The position numbers and the translations under genes were made by a program. From assembly GCA_037447655.1 (NCBI GenBank), contig JBBHKE010000882.1:62001-126000 (forward strand): a stretch of 64,000 nucleotides of DNA. The letters are read 5' to 3'. The notes under the pieces are model-generated. The model saw nothing but the letters and a program-made list of their open reading frames with translations, made no database searches and had not been told where the DNA came from. The stretch comes from Zygnema cylindricum (Eukaryota > Streptophyta > Zygnematophyceae > Zygnematales > Zygnemataceae). This document shows positions 54,901-64,000 of this stretch, piece by piece. Each line of letters begins with the position of its first letter. Within the stretch, counting starts at the first letter, position 1.

Positions 54901-56639
54901 TTTCAGAATATTGTTGTTTCGCATCCTCGGTATAAGCGTGGTAGTCGTGAGCCGGCGTCACAACTATGTCAAATCCCGTCACGTCACAGTGAGGGTGCTG
55001 GATCTGAAAATCAAAATACAAAAAAAAAGGGCATCGAAAACACAAAAAAAGACATCAAAAAACAAACTAAAAAAAACATTTGAAAGATTGTAAACAAAAG
55101 ATAAAAAAAAATCGACGTGATAATGTCTGTAATAATAACCTCCTAGAAAATACTCAACGACCCGATTATACAGCAATTAATTCCAATTGAGCCCTTTGAA
55201 ATATAAAAGTTAAAGAAAAACCCTCTTAAAATCCAACCAAGTCTAATAGTTCATGAACTAAACCCAAAACAAATAAAACTGCACTTCTTTTGTCTTCTTG
55301 ACGAAAAAGTTTTTTAACCAATATTTCCTTTTCTTTTCTTATCACTAAAGAAAACATTTTTACTTGTCGTCAACAACACAGTTTACCTGCACAACTTGTC
55401 AATCCATATTTTCTTTTCTTTCCACTAAAGAAAACATTTTCTTATGTCAAGAAAAAATACAGTTTACCTGTACAACAAAAGTGGAATTTGGAGCCAAACT
55501 TTTAATTCTAAGAGAAGTCGCGACGGTGTCTCGTCCCGAGGCGACAACCAAAAGTGGACCTTCTCTGAAACCAGCCTCCAGAAACCATATAGTAAGAAAT
55601 ATACGAGAACTACAACATATACCAACTCATTTTTACCTGATTAAACACACTTAATCGTTGCAAAAACCTTTGAAGTCCTTTCAGACCCCTTAATATCCCT
55701 AAGACTGTATTTCCAAATGGACCCAAATGCACACTGATAAACCCATATTTGAAACATTTGACAGCTTTTCTAAAACTAATTTCCAAACAATTTTGAAAAT
55801 AACAGCCACATTCCAGCTCTTTCTTCTTTTTTTCTATTTTTTTCTTTCCTTCTTTCTTTCTCCCCACCCTTCCTTCCTTCAATTTTTTTGAGCAACTGAT
55901 TTTAAATGCTTGCTAAAATTTTCAGCAGCAGTTTTGTTAGAAATTTCACTCAAAGAAAAACAAAAAAAAGAAGAAAATACAGGTTTTTAAGTAGTTTTTC
56001 AATGTCCCTTTATTTCTTTTCTTACACATCATACGAAAAAGATTTTTTAGCTCTTCTAGTGTTTTCTGTTGGACTTACCGCTTTGCACTCTAATTTTGTC
56101 TTGGAATAATGTGCAGAAAATCTCTCGTACGAGATTCCCTCAGTGTTTTATGTGTACCATCCATTAATGTTTTTTTTTGCCTCTCTCACTTGACTTTTAG
56201 TTAGCACCTTTCTTTTAGCTAACGCTTCCCTACTTTGGTCCAATTAAAACAATTCATTAAATTCTGTGTCCCCAAAACTGACGTCTACACAATTGAATAT
56301 ATTTGAACTTTTCTATTATGAAAAACATCACTTTGGAAACTAAAACAAGACTCTCTCGCTTTCGTCTTGCTCCTTTGTGTATGTTTTTATTTTCTCTTTG
56401 TCCCTCCATGTACAATGGCTTCTACTTCTACACCTCGTCTTATGGCGTAATCTTCTATGCCTCCAATATTTTCCACCCATAATTAGAGGTTTTTAGGGCT
56501 CTTTCGGGTTTTCTATGCTACTTTTCAATATAATTGTTTGACATTCATCCAAAACCTTACCAGAAACACCACAAAATATTCACACCAAAACTTCTAGAAA
56601 ATATCAACTCTCCCTATTTACACACCATCAAACGACACA

Positions 56640-56674
<35 letters not shown>

Positions 56675-57246
56675 AACGAAAAACAGAAAAAACAAAAAAA
56701 TAAAAAAAACAAAAAAAAAAAAAACCGATTTCTCCCCTCCCTCCCTCTCTCTCACCCACTGAGCTCCTGATCCGCCATCGCCGCTATCCGTACAGCATCC
56801 GCCTCCTCCGCCGCCGCCTCCTCCTCTCCGTACGTCCGTACACCGTCCGTACGATCCGTACTGTTGGTTAGAAGACGTTTTCCCGATCCTCCTCTCCCAC
56901 CTCCGATCACCATCTCCAACAGTTCCCTCAATTGAGTCAAATCCAATAACGGTACGGACTTCACAATCCCGCTGATCCGACGGTGGATATCCAACGGAAG
57001 CCATCGCAAGTAGTTGTGAAATCCGCCACGTGGCCGTGTGACACGATGTATACGGTACGATTGACCTAATCCGAGGGCTTGGATTAGACCTAGGGCCTGA
57101 TGTTCGCTTCCCGCCAATCCGTTGCCCAATAGGATGGCCCGACGGAGAGAGCAAGCCTGCCCGTGTTGAAAAATTTCGGGAATGGGCAGCGAGGCTCGTA
57201 AAGGAGGAGGCTCGGGCAGCTCTAGAGGCGGATACCGGCTCGACAT
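48993..57246 (-). CDS. ELM1: Mitochondrial fission factor ELM1
   Basis: Plant ELM1 works at the mitochondrial outer surface and is needed for recruiting DRP3-type dynamins for fission; its fold resembles GT-B glycosyltransferases. Exons (minus): 57246-56756, 55564-55468, 55003-54857, 53131-53005, 51910-51795, 51437-51374, 50973-50880, 50170-50062, 49088-48993; GT/AG borders and phases agree throughout, 446 residues. Landmarks are LPEPP and PEIFQHG near the start, LLGNGLAGSEHQALGLIQAL, RVTRPRGGFHNYLRWLP, GPLLVVASGRDT, IQHPHCDVTGFDIVVTPAHDY, VLTVGALHHADAVALRSAA, SIGGPQRYCRYG, RITFSRRTP, PNPHLGHLAWADAFIVTSDS, MLSEACSTGKPVYVV, RCTWKF, and the end ETWSYPPLRDNSEAA..GWTI-stop. The acidic/Gly-rich segment near residues 120-160 is variable. 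Exon 51437-51374 is the least certain: it is phase-compatible but its residues are poorly conserved. Confidence 0.92.
49215..49432. repeat. GA-rich microsatellite in the last ELM1 intron
   Basis: gagggagagggagaggacga-type repeats. Long ORFs on both strands here are artefacts of the repeat. Confidence 0.9.
50190..50470. repeat. CT-rich simple sequence in an ELM1 intron
   Basis: ctctctacctctctctatcc and similar repeats between the exons at 50062-50170 and 50880-50973. No coding signal. Confidence 0.75.
51660..51790. repeat. GGGA repeat ending at the ELM1 exon 5 donor
   Basis: gggagggaggaagggaggga then gcgcgcgcg and gagagggagagggagag, stopping next to the donor of exon 51910-51795 (gctcac on the plus strand). 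Confidence 0.85.
52475..52790. repeat. AACTGT hexamer repeat
   Basis: actgtaactgtaactgcaac and variants (taactgtcactggaactg) for about 300 bp in the intron between the exons at 53005-53131 and 51795-51910. Confidence 0.85.
53890..54085. repeat. CTATATATACCTTTCCTTTTTCAA minisatellite
   Basis: Six to seven imperfect copies of tatatacctttcctttttca in the intron between the exons at 54857-55003 and 53005-53131. Confidence 0.8.
55315..55485. repeat. About 84-bp tandem duplication carrying the ELM1 exon 2 donor
   Basis: The plus-strand unit ttttcttttctt, cactaaagaaaacatttt, then acagtttacctgyacaac occurs twice. In the right copy (55462-55472) gtttac is the genuine donor of exon 2; the left copy (near 55380) repeats it in the intron. 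Confidence 0.85.
56640..56724. repeat. CA repeat and poly(A)-rich stretch in ELM1 intron 1
   Basis: acacacacacacacac followed by A-rich sequence just after the exon 1 donor; low complexity only. Confidence 0.85.
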
Positions 57247-57339
57247 GAGAATTATTTTTTTTCCGGGCAGAGGGACGAGGTTGTAGATTCACGGCTTCAG
57301 AGTCTGTAATTTTAGATTAAGGGGATTAAGGTTCGGAGG

Positions 57340-57405
57340 TAGAATCAGGGTTGATTTAGGGTTAGGGTTAGGGTTCGCGTATGGATTAGGGTTAGGGTTA
57401 AGCGT
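57340..57405 (-). repeat. Telomere-like repeats in the ELM1 leader or promoter
   Basis: gatttagggttagggttagg and ggattagggttagggtta on the plus strand; on the transcribed strand these read ACCCTAA repeats about 100-150 bp upstream of the ELM1 start. AAACCCTAA-type telo-boxes are known in plant promoters, so a regulatory role is possible but not shown. Confidence 0.75.
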
Positions 57406-57551
57406 GAGGTTTGAATTTTGAAGGCAGGGATCAAGAGACATCGTATAGAAATATTTTACTATGTGGAAGGGGCCATGCATGCCTTGCATAGGGTATGGTA
57501 TACGATGGATGGTAATGTAGGGGAAGATTTTATGAGGGGGACTGTACAGTA

Positions 57552-57792
57552 CACCGTGAATTGTTATTAGACTAAAGAAATTATTACTGAATTGTTATTA
57601 GACTAAAGAAATTATTAGTGTCAAAAATAAACTACTGTAGTGTCATTGATGCTAATTTAGTGCCGGAGACGTGGCAGATTATGGTCCACGTCCTTAAATA
57701 GTATAGTTTATTCTATTTAAGATATCAATGTCAAAATTTTGGGGCGCCGATATTGAGTACATAATTCTAATAAGTAATAACGATTCAAGGTG
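57552..57792. mobile_element. MITE, CACCG-terminus family (241 bp)
   Basis: Left CACCGTGAATTGTTATTAG, right in inverse CACCTTGAATCGTTATTAC, with TA on both sides. An internal 25-bp direct repeat (gaattgttattagactaaag) occurs twice near the left end. Confidence 0.8.
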
Positions 57793-58185
57793 TACTATAC
57801 AGTACTGTACTGTACTGTACCTCCAACATACGTACGGATTCAGTTGACCGAAAGGAAAAACCGGAAAAATACGTGCATCGGGGGGGAAAAGCTGCATGGG
57901 GAATACGTGGGGCGGTCAGGTAACAGTCGGGTACGGATTCGGGTACCTGATTGCGACCTCTGGTCTATGGGCCAGAGGTCGCAAAAGTCAAAATTTTCGA
58001 TAACCGAAACCAACAATTTTTTTTTTTTCAAAATCTGAGTACCCGACGCCCGACCGTGTTATGTCACGCTCCTAAATTGTTACCCATTACCCGATACGCG
58101 TTTACGAAAATAAAAGTTAACCGAAACTCGATTTCTCGTGACTACCCGTACCCGCTCGTACCCGAATAAGTACAAAATTACAACC

Positions 58186-58366
58186 CTCATTGTTATTAGC
58201 ATTAAAAATTTATAAGTGTTGATGAAAAATTATAATTAATAATATTATTTAAAGCAAGGAGACGTGGCAGGTTGTAGTCCACGTCTATATAACGTTGTTA
58301 ACTATATTTTGTGATTTTTAGTTATAAATAGTAGCGACTTATTAACACTAATAACAATGAGCGGTG
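58186..58366. mobile_element. MITE remnant, CACCG-terminus family
   Basis: Right end in inverse CACCGCTCATTGTTATTAG with TA after it; the left end (cattgttattagcatt) lacks its outer bases. Internal gacgtggcag and its inverse gtccacgtc are shared with 57552-57792. Confidence 0.7.
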
Positions 58367-59054
58367 TAGTGGTGTATCTCCCTTTGCAAAAAAAAAGTTT
58401 GTGTACCTCTTCTTTTAACTATTTTTTCTTTTTGCAATCTCTCTTGACAAATATATTTTTTCCTCGACAGTCACCTCCCTCAAGAGATTTTTTCCTAATT
58501 TTGCGTGTAACTCTTAGATTAGTGTTTAAAATCTTATATTAATGTGTATTCTCTCGCAAATCTAAATTTTTCGCTACATTTTTTGGACGGTTTTTTTTTC
58601 GTCTACGATACTATGTTATGAACTATGCAAAAAAAGTGAAGTTTTTATTATGTATGCTTAACAAAAAAATCTTAGTTTTTCACATGGGAAATTAATTAGC
58701 AAAAAATACATTGTGATAGGCAAAAAAAACAAAAATTATTCTGTAACATCAAATATATAAATAAACAAATCACAACAAATAAATCCTCGTCCTATTTTTT
58801 ACTCTAGTATACAAATTCTCAACCTCGAACTTATAAATTACACAAAATCTATAAATCTAAATTCGGTGTAAATACTAAACTTTTTAGAAAAAAACATTCC
58901 GGTTTAAAGAAAAAAAAGATAAACACTAGAAATATTGTGAAATACAACAAAAAATTTAAAGAAAAAAAAACAACGTAACTAATACTAAAAAAAGAACAAT
59001 AATTAGAAAACAAATCAAAACAAAAAACTATGCGTTCAAAAGGTATCGGCTGGA

Positions 59055-59603
59055 TCTAACAAACAAAGGATCATTAACAATTGAAGCCCCTAGTGAGCTC
59101 CTCCTTTTTGTGATCGTGTTCCTGGCATCCGGAAATTTGCATTCGGACATGGAGCTAGATGCTGGAATAGCTATAAAATATCTAGCGGCACAAGCTATAA
59201 TATGAAATCCTCCATCTTTCGCACGTACACTTTATTTTTTTTTCCACCATTTAAGTATGTTAAAGTTCAATCTTTTGTCGCTGGTTATTTTTAAAACAAA
59301 GTAACGTTTCAATTCATCATAAACGAGCGTTCTTTTGTCGGTGGTAATAAAAACCTCGTTTTCTTCGTTGCTCTCACCAAAAAAATTGTGGAAACCTTCC
59401 ATACTTTGCGATGTTTTTCGTTTTTTTGTTATACGTTGAGTACTACCGAAATCAACGTCATCACCGAGGTCGTTTGCGAGTTCTCGAAGTTTGACCCTCG
59501 CGCTTTCAATTTCGGTTTTTGATACCCTTATTATTTCAAGTCTTTGTTTTTGTCGGGGGTCTAAAAGAGTCGCGACAACATGATACCCGTGAAGGCCCCA
59601 CTT
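59055..59603 (-). pseudogene. hAT transposase C-terminal fragment
   Basis: Minus-strand translation gives HVVATLLDPRQKQRL (the hAT LDPR motif), an acidic linker, DELKRYFVLK, NFNILKWW, then after a frame change IIACAARYFIAIPASSSMSE and TKRRSSLGASIVNDPLFV, which is the hAT C-terminal dimerisation domain. The frameshift after WWKKK and the lack of the N-terminal half make it a pseudogene. The 5' part is interrupted by the MITE at 59609; across the empty site the reading frame continues about 10 codons before a stop. Confidence 0.85.
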
Positions 59604-59608
59604 CGGTA

Positions 59609-60109
59609 CACCGCGAATCGTAATTAGAGTAAAATACTATAATTCGGTCGCTCAAAATTTCGACTCTATCACATGAAATAGAGTAGATGATTCTAATTTT
59701 TTCATTATACTATTTAAGGTAAAGTTTAATTAGCGTTTTTAATTCTAATATAGGTTCGTTTTAAATAGTGTGGAGTACGGACGACCTCCGACCGTGCAAA
59801 ATTGTACTTTATTAAGTAAAAAAGTACAAATAATGATTTAATACAGGCCGTTATCATGTAACTGCGTTTTAACAAACCGCGTAGTGCAAACGTCATAGTG
59901 ACGATAAACTGTACGTTTTGCCAAATTCTGTACGAATACCTTATTTACAGTAGAGGATATTAGCGTGCCAAATTAGAGTACTTAAATAAATTAGAGTAAA
60001 CTTCATAGTTGAAACAACTCTATCACATAAATTAGCGTTCATTACTCTAATTTATTTTTTTAGTTTTTGTACTCTAATTTTTTCATTACTCAAATTACGA
60101 TTGGCGGTG
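59609..60109. mobile_element. MITE, CACCG-terminus family (501 bp), inserted in the hAT relic
   Basis: Left CACCGCGAATCGTAATTAG, right in inverse CACCGCCAATCGTAATTTG, TA on both sides (59607-59608 and 60110-60111). Shares gagtacggacgacctccg and tttattaagtaaaaaagtac with the copies at 20354 and, more weakly, 12356. Confidence 0.9.
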
Positions 60110-60699
60110 TAGTACAAATTTCATAAAAGGTTATTTCAAATTTTGCAAGATTTGGGAATCGATGGGGCATTGTTTTTCACTGTCATTGTACGATGTTTTT
60201 ATTATCTTACAATGGTTAGGAGAGACGATAGTTCAAACACAACCAAATGTAAAGTTGAATCTTTGAATTTTTTAATTTGATATATTTATGGAAACACGGT
60301 ATAAAGTGCATAATTAACACTTTACAATAGAGTACGATTTGCGACCCTTATCTTCCACTAAGATTTGCGAAATTAATAGTGTTAGTACCATGTCAAAATT
60401 GCGATGTTAATCATGATGTCACGTACTTCCACGATACGAGGAGTACAAAGTACTATAATGTTGGATAGTATGGACAATACAAAACCTTCATTTTTTATCG
60501 TCTTTTGCTTACCCGACCCTAACCGACTTTTTTTTTTTTTTTGTAAATCACCCGCCCGAATGCGCCCGACCCCCAAAATTTGGCACCCGAATCCGTTCCA
60601 GATCCCACGCGGGCGGTCGGGTAACGAACGGTTACAGTTTTGGGTAACTGTTTGCGACCTCTGTCTTAGGGCCTTTTGTGCAAATTACAAATTTATAGT

Positions 60700-61510
60700 G
60701 TTGTGTATCGGTAAAAAAAATATCGCAATAACACCAATACCGATAATTATCGATTATCGGACTTTCAGAGAAGCCGATATATTGGGCCGAGACTAACAAA
60801 TTCCATATCGGTGATAACTTAAAAAATATATAGAATGCATACAATAGTACTTTACAACATACTGTATTATATTATTGTCTTTATATAGCGTGGCATACCA
60901 CGTATAAGAATCTGTTCCGTATCTGTTTAACTGGAATTTATCACGGACAACGCAACACATAAAAGTTGACAAACTAAAAACAATACTTGATAGTTCTACA
61001 ACTATAGTATTGAAACAAAATAAATAAATTACATTGTAAACTTTAAAAATCAATTTTTTTCGAAAACTAGAAAAACAAACGAACAGAGCATACGAACAAA
61101 TTCTGTCAGACTGCCGCCATTTACTTCCACCATCTACTGAAAATTCAAAAAGACATTTTGGAAGGGTATGGGAGAGTGGAACCCAAGTAAAACCCCCTTA
61201 AATTAGAAATAATAAAGGAAATATTGCGATTTTTTTTATCGAAATCGGGGGGAAGGGGATCCGCGGCGCGTTCGGGGAATAACACGTATAGTTGAGTGTA
61301 CTAGCCGTACATTTATCTGTATGGTCTGTACAGTTATTGCTGATAGTTATCGATATCGGTGTTATCGCCGATAAGTAACCGATATTATCGGCTACTTATC
61401 GGCAATAACACCGATGCCGATATATCGTAGCAATATATCGATTATTGACAACCTGAAAAAAGGCCTATATCGGTTATCGGCAAATCCTTACCGATACACA
61501 ACACTACAAA
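60700..61510. repeat. TATCG-rich repeat region with a hairpin
   Basis: Patches of ccgatatatcg and ataacaccgat occur at 60710-60830 and 61330-61510. Bases 61357-61413 are a near-perfect hairpin with 28-bp arms (cggtgttatcgccgataa on the left). The same motif family occurs at 20940-21230 and 30090-30230. Confidence 0.7.
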
Positions 61511-61616
61511 TTTCAGTATGTCTTTTGTAGATCGGTAATAGTACAAAATTGCAAATTCGATTTATCATATTGAGATTTGAGAGGATTTCGATTCAATACT
61601 GGATCGATATACCGTG

Positions 61617-62486
61617 TGCCAGAGGTCGCAAACGGTCAACCGAAACCGTGACCGACCGTTAACCGACCGCCCGCGCCGGATCCGGAACGGATTCGGTTGC
61701 CAAATTTTGGGGGTCGGGCGGTTACGGTCGGTTGACTCACCAAGAAAAAAAAAACGGTCAGTTACGGTCGGTCAAACAAAAAACCAAAAAAAAAGAAAAA
61801 ATTGTACTTTTTTTTTCCAACATTATTGTTCTTTATACTTTTGGAATCGTGGAAGTACGTGGCATCATGAATAGCGTCGCAAATCTGACACGGTACTAAC
61901 ACTATTCATTTCGCGAATCTTACAAAAAGATAATCCAACATTAATGTACTTTGTACTCTTTGGCATCGTGTAAGTAAGTGACATCATGATTAACGTCGCA
62001 AATCTGACACGGTACTGTAGTAAGCTATTTATTTCGCAAATCAAAGCGAACGCGACAAAGCGTCGCAAATCTGACATGGTAGTACACTATTCATTTCGAA
62101 AATCATAGGGAACGCGACAAAGCGTCGCAAATCTGACACGGTAGTACAGTATTTATTTCGCAAATCATAGTCAACGCGACAAAGCGTCGCAAATCTAACA
62201 CAGTAGTACACTATTCATTTCGCAAATCTTAGGGAACGCGACAAATTGTAATTATTGGCTTATTCCGTCGTACATTGATTAATTTTGTACTTTTTCGGTT
62301 ACGGGCAGGCACGGTTAGTCGCGAAAAATCAAGATTCGGTTATTTTTTTTTTCGTAAACGACGGTCGGTTAACGGTTAACAATTTTGGAGCGTGACAAAA
62401 CTCGGTCGGGCGTCGGTTACTCAGATTTTGAAAAAAAAAAAACGGTCGGTTTCGGGTATGAAATTTTTTGACTTTTGCGACCTCTG
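61617..62486. mobile_element. hAT-like non-autonomous element (about 870 bp)
   Basis: Left CAGAGGTCGCAAACGGTCA, right in inverse CAGAGGTCGCAAAAGTCAA. The interior is rich in accgaccgttaac and the inverse cggtcggttaacgg, and includes the tandem array at 61870-62240. The flanking 8 bp are only weakly similar. Confidence 0.7.
61870..62240. repeat. About 63-bp tandem repeat, five copies
   Basis: Unit aacgcgacaaagcgtcgcaa, atctgacacggtagtacact, attcatttcgcaaatcat, with small differences. The same sequence appears once, inverted, at 60355-60420. Confidence 0.85.
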
Positions 62487-62494
62487 CCCTACGC

Positions 62495-63464
62495 CAAATA
62501 CTCTGGTTTCAGGTGTGGACAGTTTTCACGTCTTGTCCAGACATAGCAAACTCTGCCTCGAAATTGCCGTTTTGATTGTGACCGCCGTTCTAATCTAACC
62601 CCTGCGACCTTACGATTTGAGCCGACGTGAACCCGTAGAATCGTCGGCGCAAGATACCAGCTACATCGGACGGCTAAAAAATCATGGATTAGTAGAAGAA
62701 ACTGTTACAGCTGCAAACGGCGATCTTTTTTGCTGTACTCCAAAATGTTATCGGACGATTCTCAGCCGAAGAACGATCATCTGACGGTCTGTGTTTGCGT
62801 ACGATGAAGAACGTGACTGCTGGCTTTGAAGTAAAAAAGAACCACTAGCCGCTGGAGGGTGTTCAGCGTACGGCGAAAGCGACTTTGTTTTACGATTGGA
62901 AATATACATCGGACGGCTGAAAATGCAAGGAGGCTCAATCGGTTGTGACGGTTGCAATGTCCGCAGTTTGATTCTAGTGTCCGCAGAAGGATGTTACTGA
63001 TGGCTTTGTGGTCTGCTGTCAGTCTGTATCTCTTTTGTGTGTCTTAGCAGAAGGTAGCATCTCTATCTCCTTTCTTTTGAAGTATTTTAAAATTGATAAA
63101 CTGATTTAATGTGCGTTAGATTCAAATGATTCCAAAGCTCGACAAGTTGTGAGGCAATTTGATTTGTAACTCGAATTTGTATTGCATAGACATAAACCAA
63201 ATGTTTACGTAGTTTTTAGAAAGTTAGGAAGTATAGATAGATGGGAACCGAAAGTGGCAAGTATTCTGGAAGCTCAGGGGCCACTTGCAGCGCCACAACA
63301 GTCAAACAAAACAGCTTACATGTTGAGGTAATATTTCCAAGAAATCGATACTTTAAAAATGATGCCAGAATTTGGCCAACATCAGATTCATGGTACACTT
63401 TTGAATTTAAATTATATCTTTAAAGGAAAAGAAGCCATTTAATTATATTGTATGGTATTAGCAG
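62495..63464. other. Unassigned sequence before the putative exon
   Basis: More GC-balanced than the neighbouring repeats, with cgtacgatgaagaac and ggacggctgaaaa motifs (tcggacggctraaaa twice, 62670 and 62910). No conserved domain. An ORF at 63241 could be an exon ending at a GTAATA donor (63328), but its phase does not join the next candidate exon. Confidence 0.35.
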
Positions 63465-63586
63465 AAGATGCTTGGAAACGGTTGATGCAAGGCTCCAACG
63501 TGTACTATCATCGTGTACCACTCATGTGTACGGATTTGACTGGACAAGATGTTAATAGCTTGGTCCTGAACTTAGAAAAAACAGCA
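63465..63586 (+). CDS. Putative exon of an unrecognised gene (partial)
   Basis: Bases 63465-63586 lie between gtattagcAG and a good donor (GTATGT). One frame is open and has protein-like composition (DAWKRLMQGSNVYYHRVPL, then CTDLTGQDVNSLVLNLEKTA). I do not recognise the family. It would need a preceding exon ending in phase 1, which I did not find, and a following exon beyond the window. A 51-codon ORF starting at an upstream ATG (63452) reads the same frame, so a short chance ORF remains possible. Confidence 0.3.
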
Positions 63587-63894
63587 GTATGTCACGTCAA
63601 CTCATAAATTTTAATTCGTATTAACGCGATGTTTCCTAAAGGTCAGGGGAGGGTTAAAACACAGATTGAAAAGGCACATTCATTTGTGATGCTTTTCTCA
63701 CACTCGTTACATCGATGAATCAAACTATACTTTGCTCATCTTTCTTAGAGTTAAACATTCTTCGAGCAATGAAAGTGTTTTTCCTCATCACATAGTTGTC
63801 CCATTTTCAATCCTGGTTCCAAAATTGAAGGGTAAGACCCCTACCTTTCGATTGCTTGCCCCAGAACGAAATTTAACGGTCAGTACAGAGTTAG

Positions 63895-63945
63895 ACGCCT
63901 TTGACTGCCCGAAAGAGTGCATAACTCTAATAACGATGGGCAGTG
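63895..63945. mobile_element. Right end of a CACTGCCC-family MITE
   Basis: gactgcccgaaagagtgc followed by ctctaataacgatgggcagtg with TA after it matches the family's right terminus. The left end is not recognised. Confidence 0.6.
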
Positions 63946-64000
63946 TACTGGTTTTGAATGACATGATTTTTGTGACTATTTTCTGAAACGTTAATAACTG

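Larger units (their letters stand above)
57972..60662 (-). mobile_element. hAT-like transposon relic (about 2.7 kb)
   Basis: Left end CAGAGGTCGCAAAAGTC and right end in inverse CAGAGGTCGCAAACAG are terminal inverted repeats of hAT type. Flanks TCTATGGG and TCTTAGGG could be a decayed 8-bp target duplication. It contains the hAT transposase fragment at 59055-59603, the MITE at 59609-60109 and a MITE at 58186-58366. Subterminal sequence (cgacgcccgaccg, gtcacgctcc) is shared with the copy at 61617-62486. Confidence 0.7.

Noticed and set aside
56618-57292. 224-codon ORF overlapping ELM1 exon 1 in another frame
   Set aside because: The frame starting at 57246 carries all conserved ELM1 residues; the longer ORF is a shadow.

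Overview
The window is nuclear DNA of a streptophyte (a land plant or charophyte relative). The four intron-rich genes all have plant counterparts: a Shaker-type K+ channel with C-terminal ankyrin repeats, a plant-type NAD(P)HX epimerase/PNP oxidase fusion, a SERAC1-like ARM/lipase protein and the plant mitochondrial fission factor ELM1. Ty1/copia, hAT and MITE debris, low gene density and introns up to 5.8 kb suggest a large repeat-rich genome. I cannot name the species.

Layout. 1-6.2 kb: decayed Ty1/copia retrotransposons in both orientations with an LTR. 6.66-25.84 kb (-): a 20-exon K+ channel gene, complete and in frame (878 codons), whose introns hold minisatellites, MITEs and a 3.3-kb transposon. 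28.96-33.88 kb (-): chloroplast-type pyridoxal-phosphate salvage enzyme (PDX3/PPOX1 type), 11 exons found. A 0.9-kb divergent promoter region separates it from 34.78-41.74 kb (+): SERAC1-like protein, 8 exons found. 41.7-49.0 kb: gene-free simple repeats and transposon remnants. 48.99-57.25 kb (-): ELM1, 9 exons, complete and in frame (446 codons). 57.5-62.5 kb: hAT-like elements with nested MITEs. 63.2-64 kb: one possible exon of an unrecognised gene and a MITE end.

I assembled the genes by hand from splice sites, reading phase and remembered family conservation. No search or alignment program was run. Phases agree at every junction listed. One short segment expected from homologues (about 13-15 residues) was not found in each of PDX3 and SERAC1.

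The most unusual signal is structural. In at least six introns across three of the genes, the 3' end of the upstream exon with its splice donor is repeated once or many times in the following intron. In one further case the donor lies exactly at the terminus of a MITE. The genes have no obvious shared pathway; two (SERAC1-like, ELM1) relate to mitochondria and one (PDX3) probably to the plastid.
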